Origin: Pseudoscleropodium purum
Lineage: Eukaryota > Streptophyta > Bryopsida > Hypnales > Brachytheciaceae
NCBI GenBank assembly: GCA_963969395.1
Contig: OZ017800.1
Span: 20,554,479 to 20,618,478, forward strand
Direction: 5' to 3'
DNA: 64,000 nucleotides
Shown here: piece by piece, positions 47,301 to 58,047 of the stretch
Layout: each line of letters opens with the position of its first letter
Numbering within the stretch: position 1 is the stretch's first letter
Notes under the pieces: model-generated
The model's input: only the letters and a program-made list of their open reading frames with translations
Database searches by the model: none
Told to the model about the DNA's origin: nothing
Program-made: the position numbers and the translations under genes

Positions 47301-47861
47301 GATGGCATAAATATTATATGTGGCTATTTGATTAGGTTGATAGAATGCATTATAGGACATGAGATTATTTGATCTACCTAGACTATTTGACATACCCAGT
47401 CTATTTGACATACCTAGTCTATTTGACATTAACATACTAATATAAGATTACACAGCATATCGTGGAGTTTGCATTTATTGGATATTGGATTGAACCCTAG
47501 TATTGGTTAATGTACTCCTTGCACATTCACATTTATATTTAATTTATAAATATTTAATCTTTAGAAGACTAAGTTGAGTGAATTTCTACGATAAAAGTGA
47601 CCTTAGAAACAATATGATAGACTATTTGACCTTTCCCAAACAAAAGAACCACTACTAGGGAATTCCTTGGGTTTTTGATCCAAGTTAAATCTTACACTAC
47701 AGTATGTAAAATATATGTAGGTAAAATGTATGTAGGAAGTTACTGCCTCTTTTGAGGTGATAGTGTAAAACCATGTACAAATTCAATAGTAGGGTAGTCA
47801 AAAAATTAATTTTGCACATATGGCACACTATCATTGGCCACAAATTATTTTTATTTTCTTG
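44386..47861. other. Intergenic DNA, C-poor strand, no gene seen
   Basis: From about 45450 to 47500 the plus strand is strikingly poor in C and full of words such as CAATTAGTCAA, GATTGGC and GACAAATTGAC. No ORF of interest. This may be a decayed non-coding repeat; its class is unknown. Confidence 0.5.
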
Positions 47862-47869
47862 CATTGCAA

Positions 47870-48156
47870 CAAGGTTGACACAACGTCCGGACGCGGACGC
47901 TGTGTCCGCAACGTCCGCTGACATTCGCGTCTCGGCGAACGCAGCGTCCACCTGTCCCCCGTCCGCCCGATTGCGGCCGTCCGATCGACGCACGGACTGA
48001 TCTGGTCCGCACGATCTAGGCGTCCGCCCCATCCGTCCACCCCGCCCGTCCGCTTTCCGACGGCGGTCGGAACGTTGCGTCTGCTAGCGTCCGCGCGTCC
48101 GGACGTCCGGAAAACGGACGCTATTTTGGGGCGGACGTTACCATTCGTCAACCCTC
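47870..48156. mobile_element. hAT-type MITE, CAGGGTTGAC family, copy 5 (287 bp)
   Basis: Begins CAAGGTTGAC, ends GTCAACCCTC (one changed base at each end), and is flanked by a perfect 8-bp duplication CATTGCAA (47862-47869, 48157-48164). Same orientation as copies 1, 2 and 4. Confidence 0.85.
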
Positions 48157-48457
48157 CATTGCAATGTACATATTAAATGAGACATGAGAAGTGTTTCATT
48201 GGCAATAACATAAGAATTTCACAATAGAACTATTGAGCTCATCCCGATCACCATAACACATTGGAATGAACATAGGGGCAACTTTTTGTGCTACACGACC
48301 TCTACAACTAGTCTTTGTTGATCGTTGGGGACTTGTAGTGGCATCATCACTATCATCAAGAATAATGACATTGTCCTCTTCTTGGCCTACCGCACCCAGA
48401 ACAATGCCTACAAGGAAGGGGTAAAAGTTAGTCGGTCATTACACATGGCAATAAAAG
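48157..48457. other. Spacer between two hAT MITEs
   Basis: About 300 bp of unique-looking sequence, with no feature recognised. Confidence 0.4.
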
Positions 48458-48950
48458 CAGGGTTGACAAATCAGTACGTCCGCCCCAAAATAGCGTCCGT
48501 AACCCAGACATCCGTCCTCACGGACGCCAGCAGACGCAGCGTCCCTCCCGCCGTCGGAAGGCAGACGGGCGGGGCAGACAGACGGGGCAGACGAACGAGG
48601 CAGACGGACGGGGCAGCTTAGAAAACCCGTTTTGGGTTTTCTGTTTTGATTGTTTTCACCAATGAGAGATTGAGAGTGAAGTCATTTGGATTTTGATTTT
48701 TCTTATATTGCAATTGCGATTCAATAGAGTTGTATATCACTATCTATGTAAAAGCTAAAATATGATTAAGGGAGTGACCGCGGGGCAGTTTGGCCGTTTG
48801 GGTAGGGCGATCGGGAGAAACAGGGCGGTCGAAGCGGACAGGGGGACAGGCAGACAGGGCGGTCCTGGCGGACGCTGCATCCGCCGGGACCGCGAATGTT
48901 AGCGGACGCTGCGGACACAGCGGCCGCGTCCGGACGTCCTGTCAACCATG
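48458..48950. mobile_element. hAT-type MITE, CAGGGTTGAC family, copy 6, with a 164-bp internal insert
   Basis: Begins CAGGGTTGAC, ends GTCAACCATG, and has flanks AATAAAAG (48450-48457) and AATAGAAG (48951-48958), an 8-bp duplication with one change. Orientation is as in copy 3. The middle (48617-48780) is AT-rich sequence unlike the family, bounded by an exact 8-bp direct repeat CGGGGCAG (48609-48616 and 48781-48788). Confidence 0.78.
48617..48780. mobile_element. Possible nested insertion inside MITE copy 6
   Basis: 164 bp of AT-rich sequence between two exact CGGGGCAG repeats. The 8-bp repeat suggests a hAT-type target duplication, but the insert's ends (CTTAGAAAAC and AGTGACCG) are not inverted repeats of each other. 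GGGGCAG-like words are common in this MITE, so repair filler or recombination is also possible. Confidence 0.35.
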
Positions 48951-49199
48951 AATAGAAGAATCCATGGAAACCATAGAAGGAAAAATCATGGTGCAAGATA
49001 GTACCTAGAACTATATAATCAAATTGGGTGCCTTTTCAAGAATTGTTCAATTGTGCTACTAGCTTTTGCCGCCCCATGTCCGTTAGTTGCTATCTTGTAT
49101 TCATGTGCTTAAAAAATTTGAATGATGTCATCCATACTGACATCATTTGGTTCCATCATACACTTCTAGAACGCTACAGCCCTAGTATTTTCCATCTCC

Positions 49200-49984
49200 C
49201 TTTGCTAAACAGGTAAAATCCAAGAAGTTGAGGGCATGTATTACCCAAACCGCAATATGGGCAAGAGGCAACCAAGAAGAGTATTTCCCAGTTGCTTCTT
49301 CATTTTGTACTTGCAAAAGGTTGCAATCCTTTCAATGAGGTTCTTATGACTGAAAATGACTTTATTTTTTGTGAAAGGATTGTCACATTTTACAAATTCC
49401 TTGACACCTTCCACTATCTATTTTAAGGTCATATTGCAGTGTATATAGTCAAAATGATCTTCCCCTTTGTCTTTTACACATTACCCTAGCATGCCAACAA
49501 AAGTGTACAATCTGGTGTTGTAAAGGGATTTTGTGAGAACATGGTGGCTTGTTGGAGTTCTTCCTAGTTGATCCCATCTAAAATAACTCTTGATGTGCTT
49601 GTTGACCATCATTGCCACCGATGCCACAATGTGGCAGACCATTTGTAAGTAGAGCCTTAACAGAACTCTACCTTGTTCAATGGAACGCAAACTTGATATA
49701 CATTCATCTTCAATGAATTTTTCAATTGTCTTCAAACAATCAGAGGTAATGTCAAAATTCCCCATAGAAATGGTGACATTGAGCTCCAACCCTTTCACCT
49801 TTACAAGAGGTCTTTTCTTTGGAGGGATTTTTGTCCCAGGGCTTGACACTAGGGTTCTCATTTCTTCCATCTTTGTTGTAGTAGTAGCATGTCCTTTTCT
49901 TTGGAAACCTGTTGCACTGTCTGTACTATATTCTCTACCTTTGCAAGTTATTGCCTTCAAGATTTGTAACATGGGCGGCACCAT
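49200..49984 (-). pseudogene. Decayed TE-type ORF of unrecognised family
   Basis: 167 open codons (MVPPMLQILKAITCKG...) include LNVTISMGNFDITSDCLKTI, FIEDECISSLRSIEQGRVLL and YFRWDQLGRTPTSHHVL. The same frame continues past a TAA as CVKDKGEDHFDYIHCNMTLK, past a TAG as IVEGVKEFVKCDNPF, and past another TAA as YMPSTSWIL. A frame that stays protein-like across three stops indicates a relic of a real gene of about 260 codons or more. It resembles multi-copy hypothetical proteins of seedless plants that I half remember, possibly TE-encoded, but I assign no function. Confidence 0.45.
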
Positions 49985-51206
49985 CTTCTACTATTTCTAA
50001 TAAAATTCTATTCCATTTTTTGATAGCCTTTGACCAAGTTTCTTTTCAATTTTGTTTTCAAACAATATGTTTTCAATCCTACATGAGCATAGTCCAAATA
50101 TTACACGCGATCATAATCCCAATAAAAGAGCACCTACAAATTGGTTGAAATGCCTGAGTTGACACAAATAGTATTTTCTACATATATTATTACAAGCTTG
50201 AAAGAAATCCATTAAAAAAAACTAACAGTAGCAATAAAGAATCATGGCGTTCATCTTGAGATAGGAAGTCCAGGCCACATAATTCCCATTATAAAATTTT
50301 GGGAGGTCCAAAAGGGCTACAAGTTCCTTGACATTTTTTGACTCTGCAAACACGTTGAACCTATCACCTAACGTAGCAGAACGATTGCCATGTCATTTTC
50401 CAAAAAAAAATTAAAATTAATTTTTTTTTCAACTTTGTTTTTCATTTTAAGATTTTTTTTCCAATTTTTTTCTAACAACATGGCGTTCTTTAATTGCAAG
50501 GGGAACTGTGGGAAATAGAGGCCTGAAATGGCCCTTCTATTCCCCCAAAACTCTTCTAATGCTTATGACCAATTTGATCTTTGGATGGACCATTACATCA
50601 CAAAAAACATTCACTTGAATACAAAATTGCAACAATACTGTAGAATGTTTACAATAGGAACCAAGCAATGTACATTGAAAAATAATCCATTGTTTTTATT
50701 TGATTTTGAATGCATTATTCTCAATCAATCTTTGAATTTACTTCCTTCCTCCTCAATTACTTTCATCGCACAACAAACCTTGAATTACATTAAAAAATTC
50801 AAAACCTCATTTTTCCATTTCATGTAAAACTTTTACATTTAATTCTAAGCTTTAAATTCTTCAACATTTTTTTCTTCAATCTCATGTCTCCTTTTCTTTC
50901 TTTGTCTCTTTCATGTTGCTAAAATTATTCACAAGTCACAACATTGGATTTCTAAACTTATAAAATTGTTGACAGAAAATTGTAGTAGCTTCAACATTAT
51001 TCAATTGTACTAATGCTTCAACATTGTTCTCTAGTAGAGTCTAGCTGAAAGATGAGTTCAAAATGTAGTAATAATTTGACAAGAAAACCTACAAAAAGAA
51101 TGAAGACAAAGAAGTGGTAAAGAAGAAAACACCCAAAAATGTCAAGATAAGTAGTTTAACAAAGTTGGAGGCACTTTTTTCAATAAAAAACATTTTTGTC
51201 CTATAA
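49985..51206. other. Intergenic DNA, no gene seen
   Basis: AT-rich; a 99-codon plus frame at 50528-50827 shows no motif and low-complexity composition. Confidence 0.45.
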
Positions 51207-52734
51207 CACTAGAAGAAAACAATGTTTTTTAGGATGCTTTAAAGAGACAGCTAGACAGGCATGTTTTTTGAAACATGAGCTCCAAAATGCAGTGGCTACC
51301 TAGGGAGTGAGAATTTTTGAAGATGTTTTGACGAACATGTAGATGTCCAATGTAAGACAGGTGAATGTTTTATTTGACAAGAATGTTAAATGAAACATTG
51401 CAGGAAACATCAATGTGTTTTTTAAAACATCCTCAAAAACAGAGAACTACCACATCAATACAAAGAGTCTTTTTCACAAGCTATTTACTTGGGGAAAATC
51501 TTGTGGGGTCAGGTTGGAAGCTGACCAACTATGGCAACTAGGGAAGACAGGCTAGGCAACGGGTTGAGTGTTCTTTTCATACAATGTCAATTTGTTAAAG
51601 TGAAATCACTATACAATTTTGTCATGACTAGTTCAAATAGAATGACTCAAAACTTTACATATACACAAAATTATAATATTTTAGAAAAAAATTCAGAAAC
51701 TTCTACTTTGAGTTTTTTTAATTTTGGAGGGGCTACTTGACAAGTTCAATTCTAGGCTTTTTGTGGTATAACTTTTTCTCCCAAGCACCAATTGAAGGAA
51801 AAATTATATTCCTAAAAAACTAATTGGTTTTTGTATCTTATGATAAAGTTCTGAAAAATTCACCAAAAATTGTGGTCATAGGAACTTGCCCATTTTTCCT
51901 AATTTTTGTTGATTTTGACAATTTCTCTTATTCATTTTATTTTATTTTTGGATTTTTGAAAACTAACTTTTTCCAACCCTAACAAACCCGTTTGGTATAC
52001 AAGCAACTTCTCAAATTATAAAAGAAGCTTTTCACATTATAAAAGTAGCCTTTTGCATATATAAAAAAACCTTTCATATTATGAAAATCATATTTCACGT
52101 ACAAAAAAAATTTACAGCATGAATGCTCTAATTCAAGATGGAAGAAGAATGAACACAAGTAAGTGCAAAAAGCAAGAAGAAATGAGTGGAGAAAAGCAAG
52201 AACAAACGAGTGGATAAAAGCAAGAACAATCGAGTGGAGAAAAATAAGAAAAAACTTTGTGTAGAAGTGAATTTTTTTCAAGGCTTTTTAATAAGTAGAA
52301 TGAAAACTCTATTTAGAATTTTCAAGTAAAGATTCTTCAAATTTTAAAATTTTCATGTATGAAGTATTATTGATTGGTGTTTGACTCTAAACTTTTATAT
52401 TTCTTATAATTCAATCAAGAAATTTCCAAAAAATATTTTAAAACAATATATAAACATTTTAGAAATTCTTAGAAATTTTCACTTTTGGGGGAGATTTTTG
52501 GTAGTGAAGTTCAAGATTTGTAAAAAATGGGAGTCATAATTTAGTTAGTAATTTGTCACTCAATAAAATTATAAATTTTATGTAATTCGTAAGGAATGAC
52601 TCTAAAAAGAATTCTCATTCTATTCACTAAAGAATCTTGAAAAAAACTTACTTATGTTAATAGTTTTTTTCCAATGATAAGTTAAATTGAATTATAAAAA
52701 AATCAGAAAGTACTTAAATTATTTTTAAATTTAT

Positions 52735-52975
52735 TTGAACAATCTTTGCTTTCCAACTTTGAATGTTAATATCTTCTAATTTGTATAGTCATGAAATTTT
52801 GACCACATGATTTGAGATAAGTGCAGTGCAAGATCCTATGGTTTGATTCTTACAAAAATAAATTTAGATTTTTTTGAATGAATATAACTGAACTTTTAAT
52901 ATTGAACCATTTTCAACAAAAAATTGGCCTTGGAACTTTAGAAGTAAAATCAATATTTTTTAACTAGGAACATGC
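52735..52975. repeat. Diverged third relative of the 0.9-kb repeat
   Basis: Shares, in order, TTGAATGTTAATATCTT, a GCAAGATCCTATGGTTTGAT-type word and ACTTTAGAAGTAAA with the two copies near 11.7 and 13.0 kb. Strongly diverged. Confidence 0.4.
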
Positions 52976-53050
52976 AAATGGTTCAAAATATTGGCCTTGG
53001 AATTTTCAAGGAATTTTTTTTACATTATGCTCCATAATTCATAGAGAGCA

Positions 53051-53103
<53 letters not shown>
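53051..53103. repeat. Compound (AT)n(GA)n microsatellite
   Basis: About 14 AT units pass directly into about 12 GA units. Uninterrupted, hence probably polymorphic. Confidence 0.95.
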
Positions 53104-54029
53104 TATTCTTGAAATTTGTAATAACTGCTATTTATAACACATATGTTTGCATTATGGAAAGTTTTATTTTTTTTTGGCTTCAAGCACTATGACTTTGGGG
53201 TTGAAGGACAGTTGCAAGTAACACTTACCATTTTTGATTGAAAATGGAATTAGTATTGGAATGCAATGACTTCTAGATTTTCTTTTTTTTCTTTTTAATA
53301 TTTTACCATAAATCATTTAGAAGATAGTATATATGTGTGAAAATGCAGGTTTGAAATAATCCAATTGTAAAAGTTATATAAAATAGAATAGTAATGAAAA
53401 ATGTAAGGAAATAATATACTAAATAATGCTTTAAAAAAAGAAGTTTTAAAACTTATAACTTTTAAAGAAAGAAACCTATGTCTCACATTCAAAGATGCTC
53501 ATTTTGAACTATTTGCATGTTTGATAAATAAAAATTGTGTTCTTCATACATGCACCAAGGTGCAACAATTTGATAATGTAAAGAAGTTGGAAGCTTAGCT
53601 ATTTTTTGAGAATTTTTTTGGACATTTTTTAGTATAATTATTGTTTCTATCTTCTTCCAAACAACAAAGAAAATTGGAAATAAAACAATGATTCTACACT
53701 CACTTCTATTGTATGTTGCACTTATTTCATTTTCCATTGAGGGCTTTAAAATAATTGGATTGCAAATAGAGTAGAAGACGTTGCACTTTTCATATCATAG
53801 CCTTGTTCAATATTTCTAGCGCAAATTCTTCGCATATTTAGGAACAATTTTGTTATCATTTTGAAATTCTATGAAGCAATTCGTCTCCTAGAAATTAAAA
53901 TTCTATCCAATTTTCATATTTAATTATTTAATTAATAGAATATTATCTTTAAAATGTAGATAAAGCAATAGTATTGTAAAAGTAGATGTTCACCTTTTGC
54001 TGTTATGTCTATGATTGACATGTAAATCC

Positions 54030-54240
54030 AAAATGCAAAGGCACCACATTTTGGTGTTGACAAAACTTTAATATAAAATAAATCCTAAAGTACTCACTAT
54101 TTTAATTAGTTATTTTTAAAAGTGATGTCTTCTTTAAATGTAGCTTCAACTTTGAACATTTGATTTTCATGACAAATGATTATGATTTTTCAATTCAACA
54201 TTTTGGGCAAGGGTATCCACTTCAAATCTTTATTTTCTGT
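54030..54240 (+). repeat. Dispersed repeat, copy C
   Basis: Contains GGCACCACATTTTGGTGTTG, ACAAAACTTTAATATAAAAT and CATTTGATTTTCATGACAAA, collinear with copies A and B. It lies inside the candidate CACTA element. Confidence 0.5.
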
Positions 54241-54649
54241 TGTTGATGGCTTTTTCAAATTAGCGTGATGTGAAATACATCTTGCAAGAAAAATCACAAT
54301 AGACCTTTGATTTCACAAGATATATAATGCATTTAAAGAAATTGAGAGAATTCTCAGAGCTTACAGTTTTTGTTGGGACTTACATTTTGGATTTGAGCTA
54401 GGACAAGAGGAATGATAGAAAGACCACAAATGACTTGTACACATTAGCAAGGGCTTCAAATTTGACTACAAGTAAATTTCTAGAAATTCTTGGGGGTAAA
54501 GGTAAAATGGTGACCACATGTAAAAGAATAGGTGAAAGTAACCACATAGCATTTTTTTCCAAAAAGATCACTTGCATTAGTATTTGAATAATACAATGCC
54601 CAAATAGGATGAAATCAGCATGCTTTAATGCCATTTAGAATTCTAACAT

Positions 54650-54760
54650 TGTTATAGTAGACATCAACTAAGATGTCCTTTATCAGGTGTAAATGTTTTT
54701 TGTGATGTCAACTAAGATGTCCTCTATAACATTTGGATGTTTTTTTTGAGACAACATCAT
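54650..54760. repeat. Short tandem duplication near the right end of the CACTA candidate
   Basis: CATCAACTAAGATGTCCT is followed about 46 bp later by GTCAACTAAGATGTCCT with similar trailing sequence (TTATCAGGTGTAAATG and CTATAACATTTGGATG). Subterminal repeats of this kind are usual in CACTA elements. Confidence 0.55.
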
Positions 54761-54929
54761 GTTCATCATATTACTTAAATCTGAAATTTAGTTTTTAATA
54801 ATAAAAAATTACATTTCAAATGTCCCATATAGTTTGTCTTCCTTCCTACCATTCCTCTTGCATAAATAACTTGCCTTTTCATGTCAAAGTATTGACAGTA
54901 AGGCTTTTCAAGTTATTCAATATTATTGT

Positions 54930-55045
54930 CAATATGATGTACTATATATAGTGTATTTTGTATATAATGTATGTTGTATAATTTATTGTGTATGATGTAT
55001 AATATATTGTGTACTGTATATAATCTATTGTATATAGCACATGTC
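54930..55045. repeat. AT-rich minisatellite-like tract
   Basis: Irregular repeats of TGTATATAATGTAT and TGTATAATATATTGTG type words. Confidence 0.65.
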
Positions 55046-55472
55046 TAAGCTAATATCAAAATTGATGTCTCAAAAAACGTCTAGAGGTTAAAATTGATGT
55101 TGCTAAAAACAAATTCAAATTCTTATGAACATCTAAGGTGATGTTACTAAAAACAATATGAAAATTTTCAAAAAATATGACATCAACTACCTTCATATTC
55201 CGGTCAAGTGAAAAAAAATCCTATGTGGCATTATTTGCTTGCATGGCGCTTATGTGGCAACCACATGGTGCATTTGGGCACCTTTTTAAATTGTGTTTGT
55301 TGTGATGTTTCTCTAAAAACATGGCATGAGTTTTCAAATTTCCTCGTGTTTTTACCATGTCAATCTTGACGGATATTTCTAGACATTTGTAGTTAACATG
55401 CTTCATGTTTCAAAAAACACGTGGACACGTTTTAGCACTTGTTAAAAAAAACACAATTTTCTTGTAGTGTAA

Positions 55473-56499
55473 GCAATTGGAAATCACGAATTAAAAAAAG
55501 AACTTATTTTTTTTGGATAAGACATGTAATCACTACAAATTTTTAAAAGTAGAAGCTATAGAGGCCTTTGAAACCGTTACATAATTTGGTCATAAAATTG
55601 AAACCTAAAGAATTAATAGTCAACTAATGACAATGATGTAAGGGAACAATTTAATGCCACTATGGGGGACACTTTCCATGGAAGTCTACTTATCATGAAT
55701 GGATACAAGGACGGTTATGGGTGTTCTCACCTTAATATACATTGTCTTGCCTAAGAGTTTGCTACCCATGTGTGTGAGAAAAGGAGGAGAACAATCTTTC
55801 TAAGAGGACATGGTACATTAAAGTAATGGCCATTTCATCATTGTATTCTAGGTAAAAAAATTGTTTATGTTATATCAAATAAATCCTACAAGACTAGGGA
55901 ATGTATGGACAAAAAATTATCAAAATTATCACTTTTTAGTACATTTGGGAAGAAATAGAAAAAGAAATTTCAAACCAATACAAAATTGAAAATCCAACTA
56001 GTCTAAAACTATAGTGTACTAGATTACTTTAGGAAATTGTGGATTTCCTTAGAAACTTTGACATTTTAGATTGCTAGAGTCTAGTGTTTGAATTGAGAAG
56101 ATTTATTTTTTGGCCTTGCTTGATATATTGACAATCTTTGAATCCTCTTGAGATGAGATTTATACATCAAACACAAATTTCTTAAGTGATTCCATATTAT
56201 ATCATGTTAGTTACAAAAATACAACAAATATAGATGTAAAATAGGAGCTTTAATGCAAATTATCCAAAGTTTCTTGCCTTACCTCAAAACTTTGGGTACC
56301 ATATGTTTTTTTATCCTAATACTTGGTTAATTTTTAAGAATAAATTTCCCACAACTGAGAATTCATATCTGCACCTTCTATTAAAGTTTCAAATTATTAT
56401 ATTTTTCAAAATTGACTTCACTTTCAGGTGATCTTCCTTCTTAGTTCAATTTGATGAAAAATTATTTGTGTTGCTCTAAGTAAAAAAATTATTTGTCTT
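55473..56499. other. Intergenic DNA upstream of the ABCC gene
   Basis: AT-rich, no gene or element terminus seen. Confidence 0.45.
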
Positions 56500-58047
56500 G
56501 GGCTCTCACTTCCCATGGTCACATCTAATGAAGTAGGATACCTTGGAATACTTGAGGTCCCTTAGTTTGTCTGTGTCAACCAGTCGTGAATGTACTCTGC
56601 TTGTCCCTATTTCAGCCCATTATGCATTAGGGATACTCACACCTTCTTCAACCTCAGTTCGCAGGCATGTGCCTGCGATTGCCGGAGCAGCGACTTCTCC
56701 ACCTCGTCAGCTTCCTGACGGCGATAACTTAACTCAAAATTCGACGGAACCTCTACGGACTTGGAGAAGCCGTGCAGTCTGGGCGTCTGGCTCTTGTCGG
56801 ATTTGAAATTAAGCCTCTCACCAACAAGACTGAACTTGCTTTTGTATCATATATGCCCTCTTCACCCGACAGACAGGCAGCGCCCTCCCCCTACAAATCT
56901 ACAATTGCTCAAAAGCTCACAACCCAAACATGCAAATATAGCAACTTATGATTGCTTTCCAGCTCTTTAGTTTCTTCACCACCTTCCGAGCACTCCGAAT
57001 TAGCCTCCTGGGACTTGGGAGGACTGTCCATGTTCCAGGAAGTGGATCTGTTCTCGAGCCACAGACTCTCACCGGTCAGCTCAGTACTTTGGAATTGATG
57101 CTCTGGCTTTTGCGCGAATTCAAGTGGCTTTGATTTGCTTGAGAGTGGCTCCTTGTAAACATGCCGCGGGGATGATGATAATTTTGTCGCTGTGTGTGTA
57201 TTGACTGGCAGTGGCTTCTTGGAGCCTGATCTCTGTTGAACGGAGCTTCAGGGACTCTGGAAGCTGTTGGAGGGTTTTCGATCTGGAGTGGAAGGTGGAA
57301 ATTGTGATTGAAGACTCGGTTTGGTCAATTTTGATAGTTGAATTGGATTTGCAAGGAGTTGTTACCAGCTTCTAAATAATCAATTGCACAGAGTTCATCG
57401 TTTACAGGTTTAAGTACCGATTTTCTTTGAGGCGCATCACATTTCTTGAGTAGGGTTGGGCTTGCACTCTTTCTACTGGAAAGACTTAAGACACTGGCTT
57501 GTGCTCCAAGACTGCAAATTTAGAACTCATCCTTCCCTGACTTCTCTTTCAAATGCTGACTTCAACACTTTAGTGGAAGTGCTTCAAAGTTAATTCTAGA
57601 GGATTACTGAGTTCTTGATTCTTCCGTGGATAGCAGATGGGTCTCGGGTGGGAGGAGCCGGGTGGAGCTGAATTCTGCTGTAGGTGAGGCTTTGGTGCTT
57701 GAAAATCAACCTGCCTGTGTTGGAGGCAACTCTTCCATCTGTGGTTTTCTAAGTTCGAAGAGATGGAGATTCCTCTACTTTCAGGTGATCTTCTCTTTCA
57801 GTCCAATCTCGAGCTTGTTTGTCGCTTATTACTTCGTTTTGACATTCTTGAATACTAGTGGCACGGCACCTTCTGAGGACAGTGCCAATTAAGAGTCGTT
57901 TAAAGCAAACAAAGAACAAATAAAATAAAGGAACTCACCTCGGCTTAAGGTGTCCTGTCAGTGATGCATTTTCATGTCAATTGGTTGGGAGGGTGCTCAA
58001 TAAGAAGGTTATGCCGGGGACTTGCATTTAGAGAAATTCACTAGGTG
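56500..58047 (+). promoter_or_regulatory. 5' flank and probable untranslated leader of the ABCC gene
   Basis: The base composition rises from AT-rich intergenic to mixed from about 56.5 kb, as expected near a plant gene start. No confident TATA box or transcription start can be assigned. Short frames (up to 88 codons, for example near 56.55 and 57.63 kb) lack recognisable motifs and may be uORFs or chance. A 5' UTR intron is possible. Confidence 0.4.

Larger units (their letters stand above)
51207..55469. mobile_element. Candidate non-autonomous CACTA (CMC) element, 4.26 kb
   Basis: The left end CACTAGAAGAAAAC and right end TTTTCTTGTAGTG (reverse complement of CACTACAAGAAAA, the classic plant CACTA terminus) are flanked by TAA on both sides (51204-51206, 55470-55472), the expected 3-bp duplication. 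Similarity continues inward about 70 bp: GTTTTTTGAAACATGAG on the left against CATGTTTCAAAAAAC on the right. The interior is AT-rich and non-coding, with repeats. Either a large deletion derivative, or two ends of separate elements that happen to match. Confidence 0.6.

Noticed and set aside
56543..57892. A separate small gene upstream of the ABCC start
   Set aside because: Frames of 61-88 codons overlap one another and show no motifs. Leader or promoter sequence is more likely.
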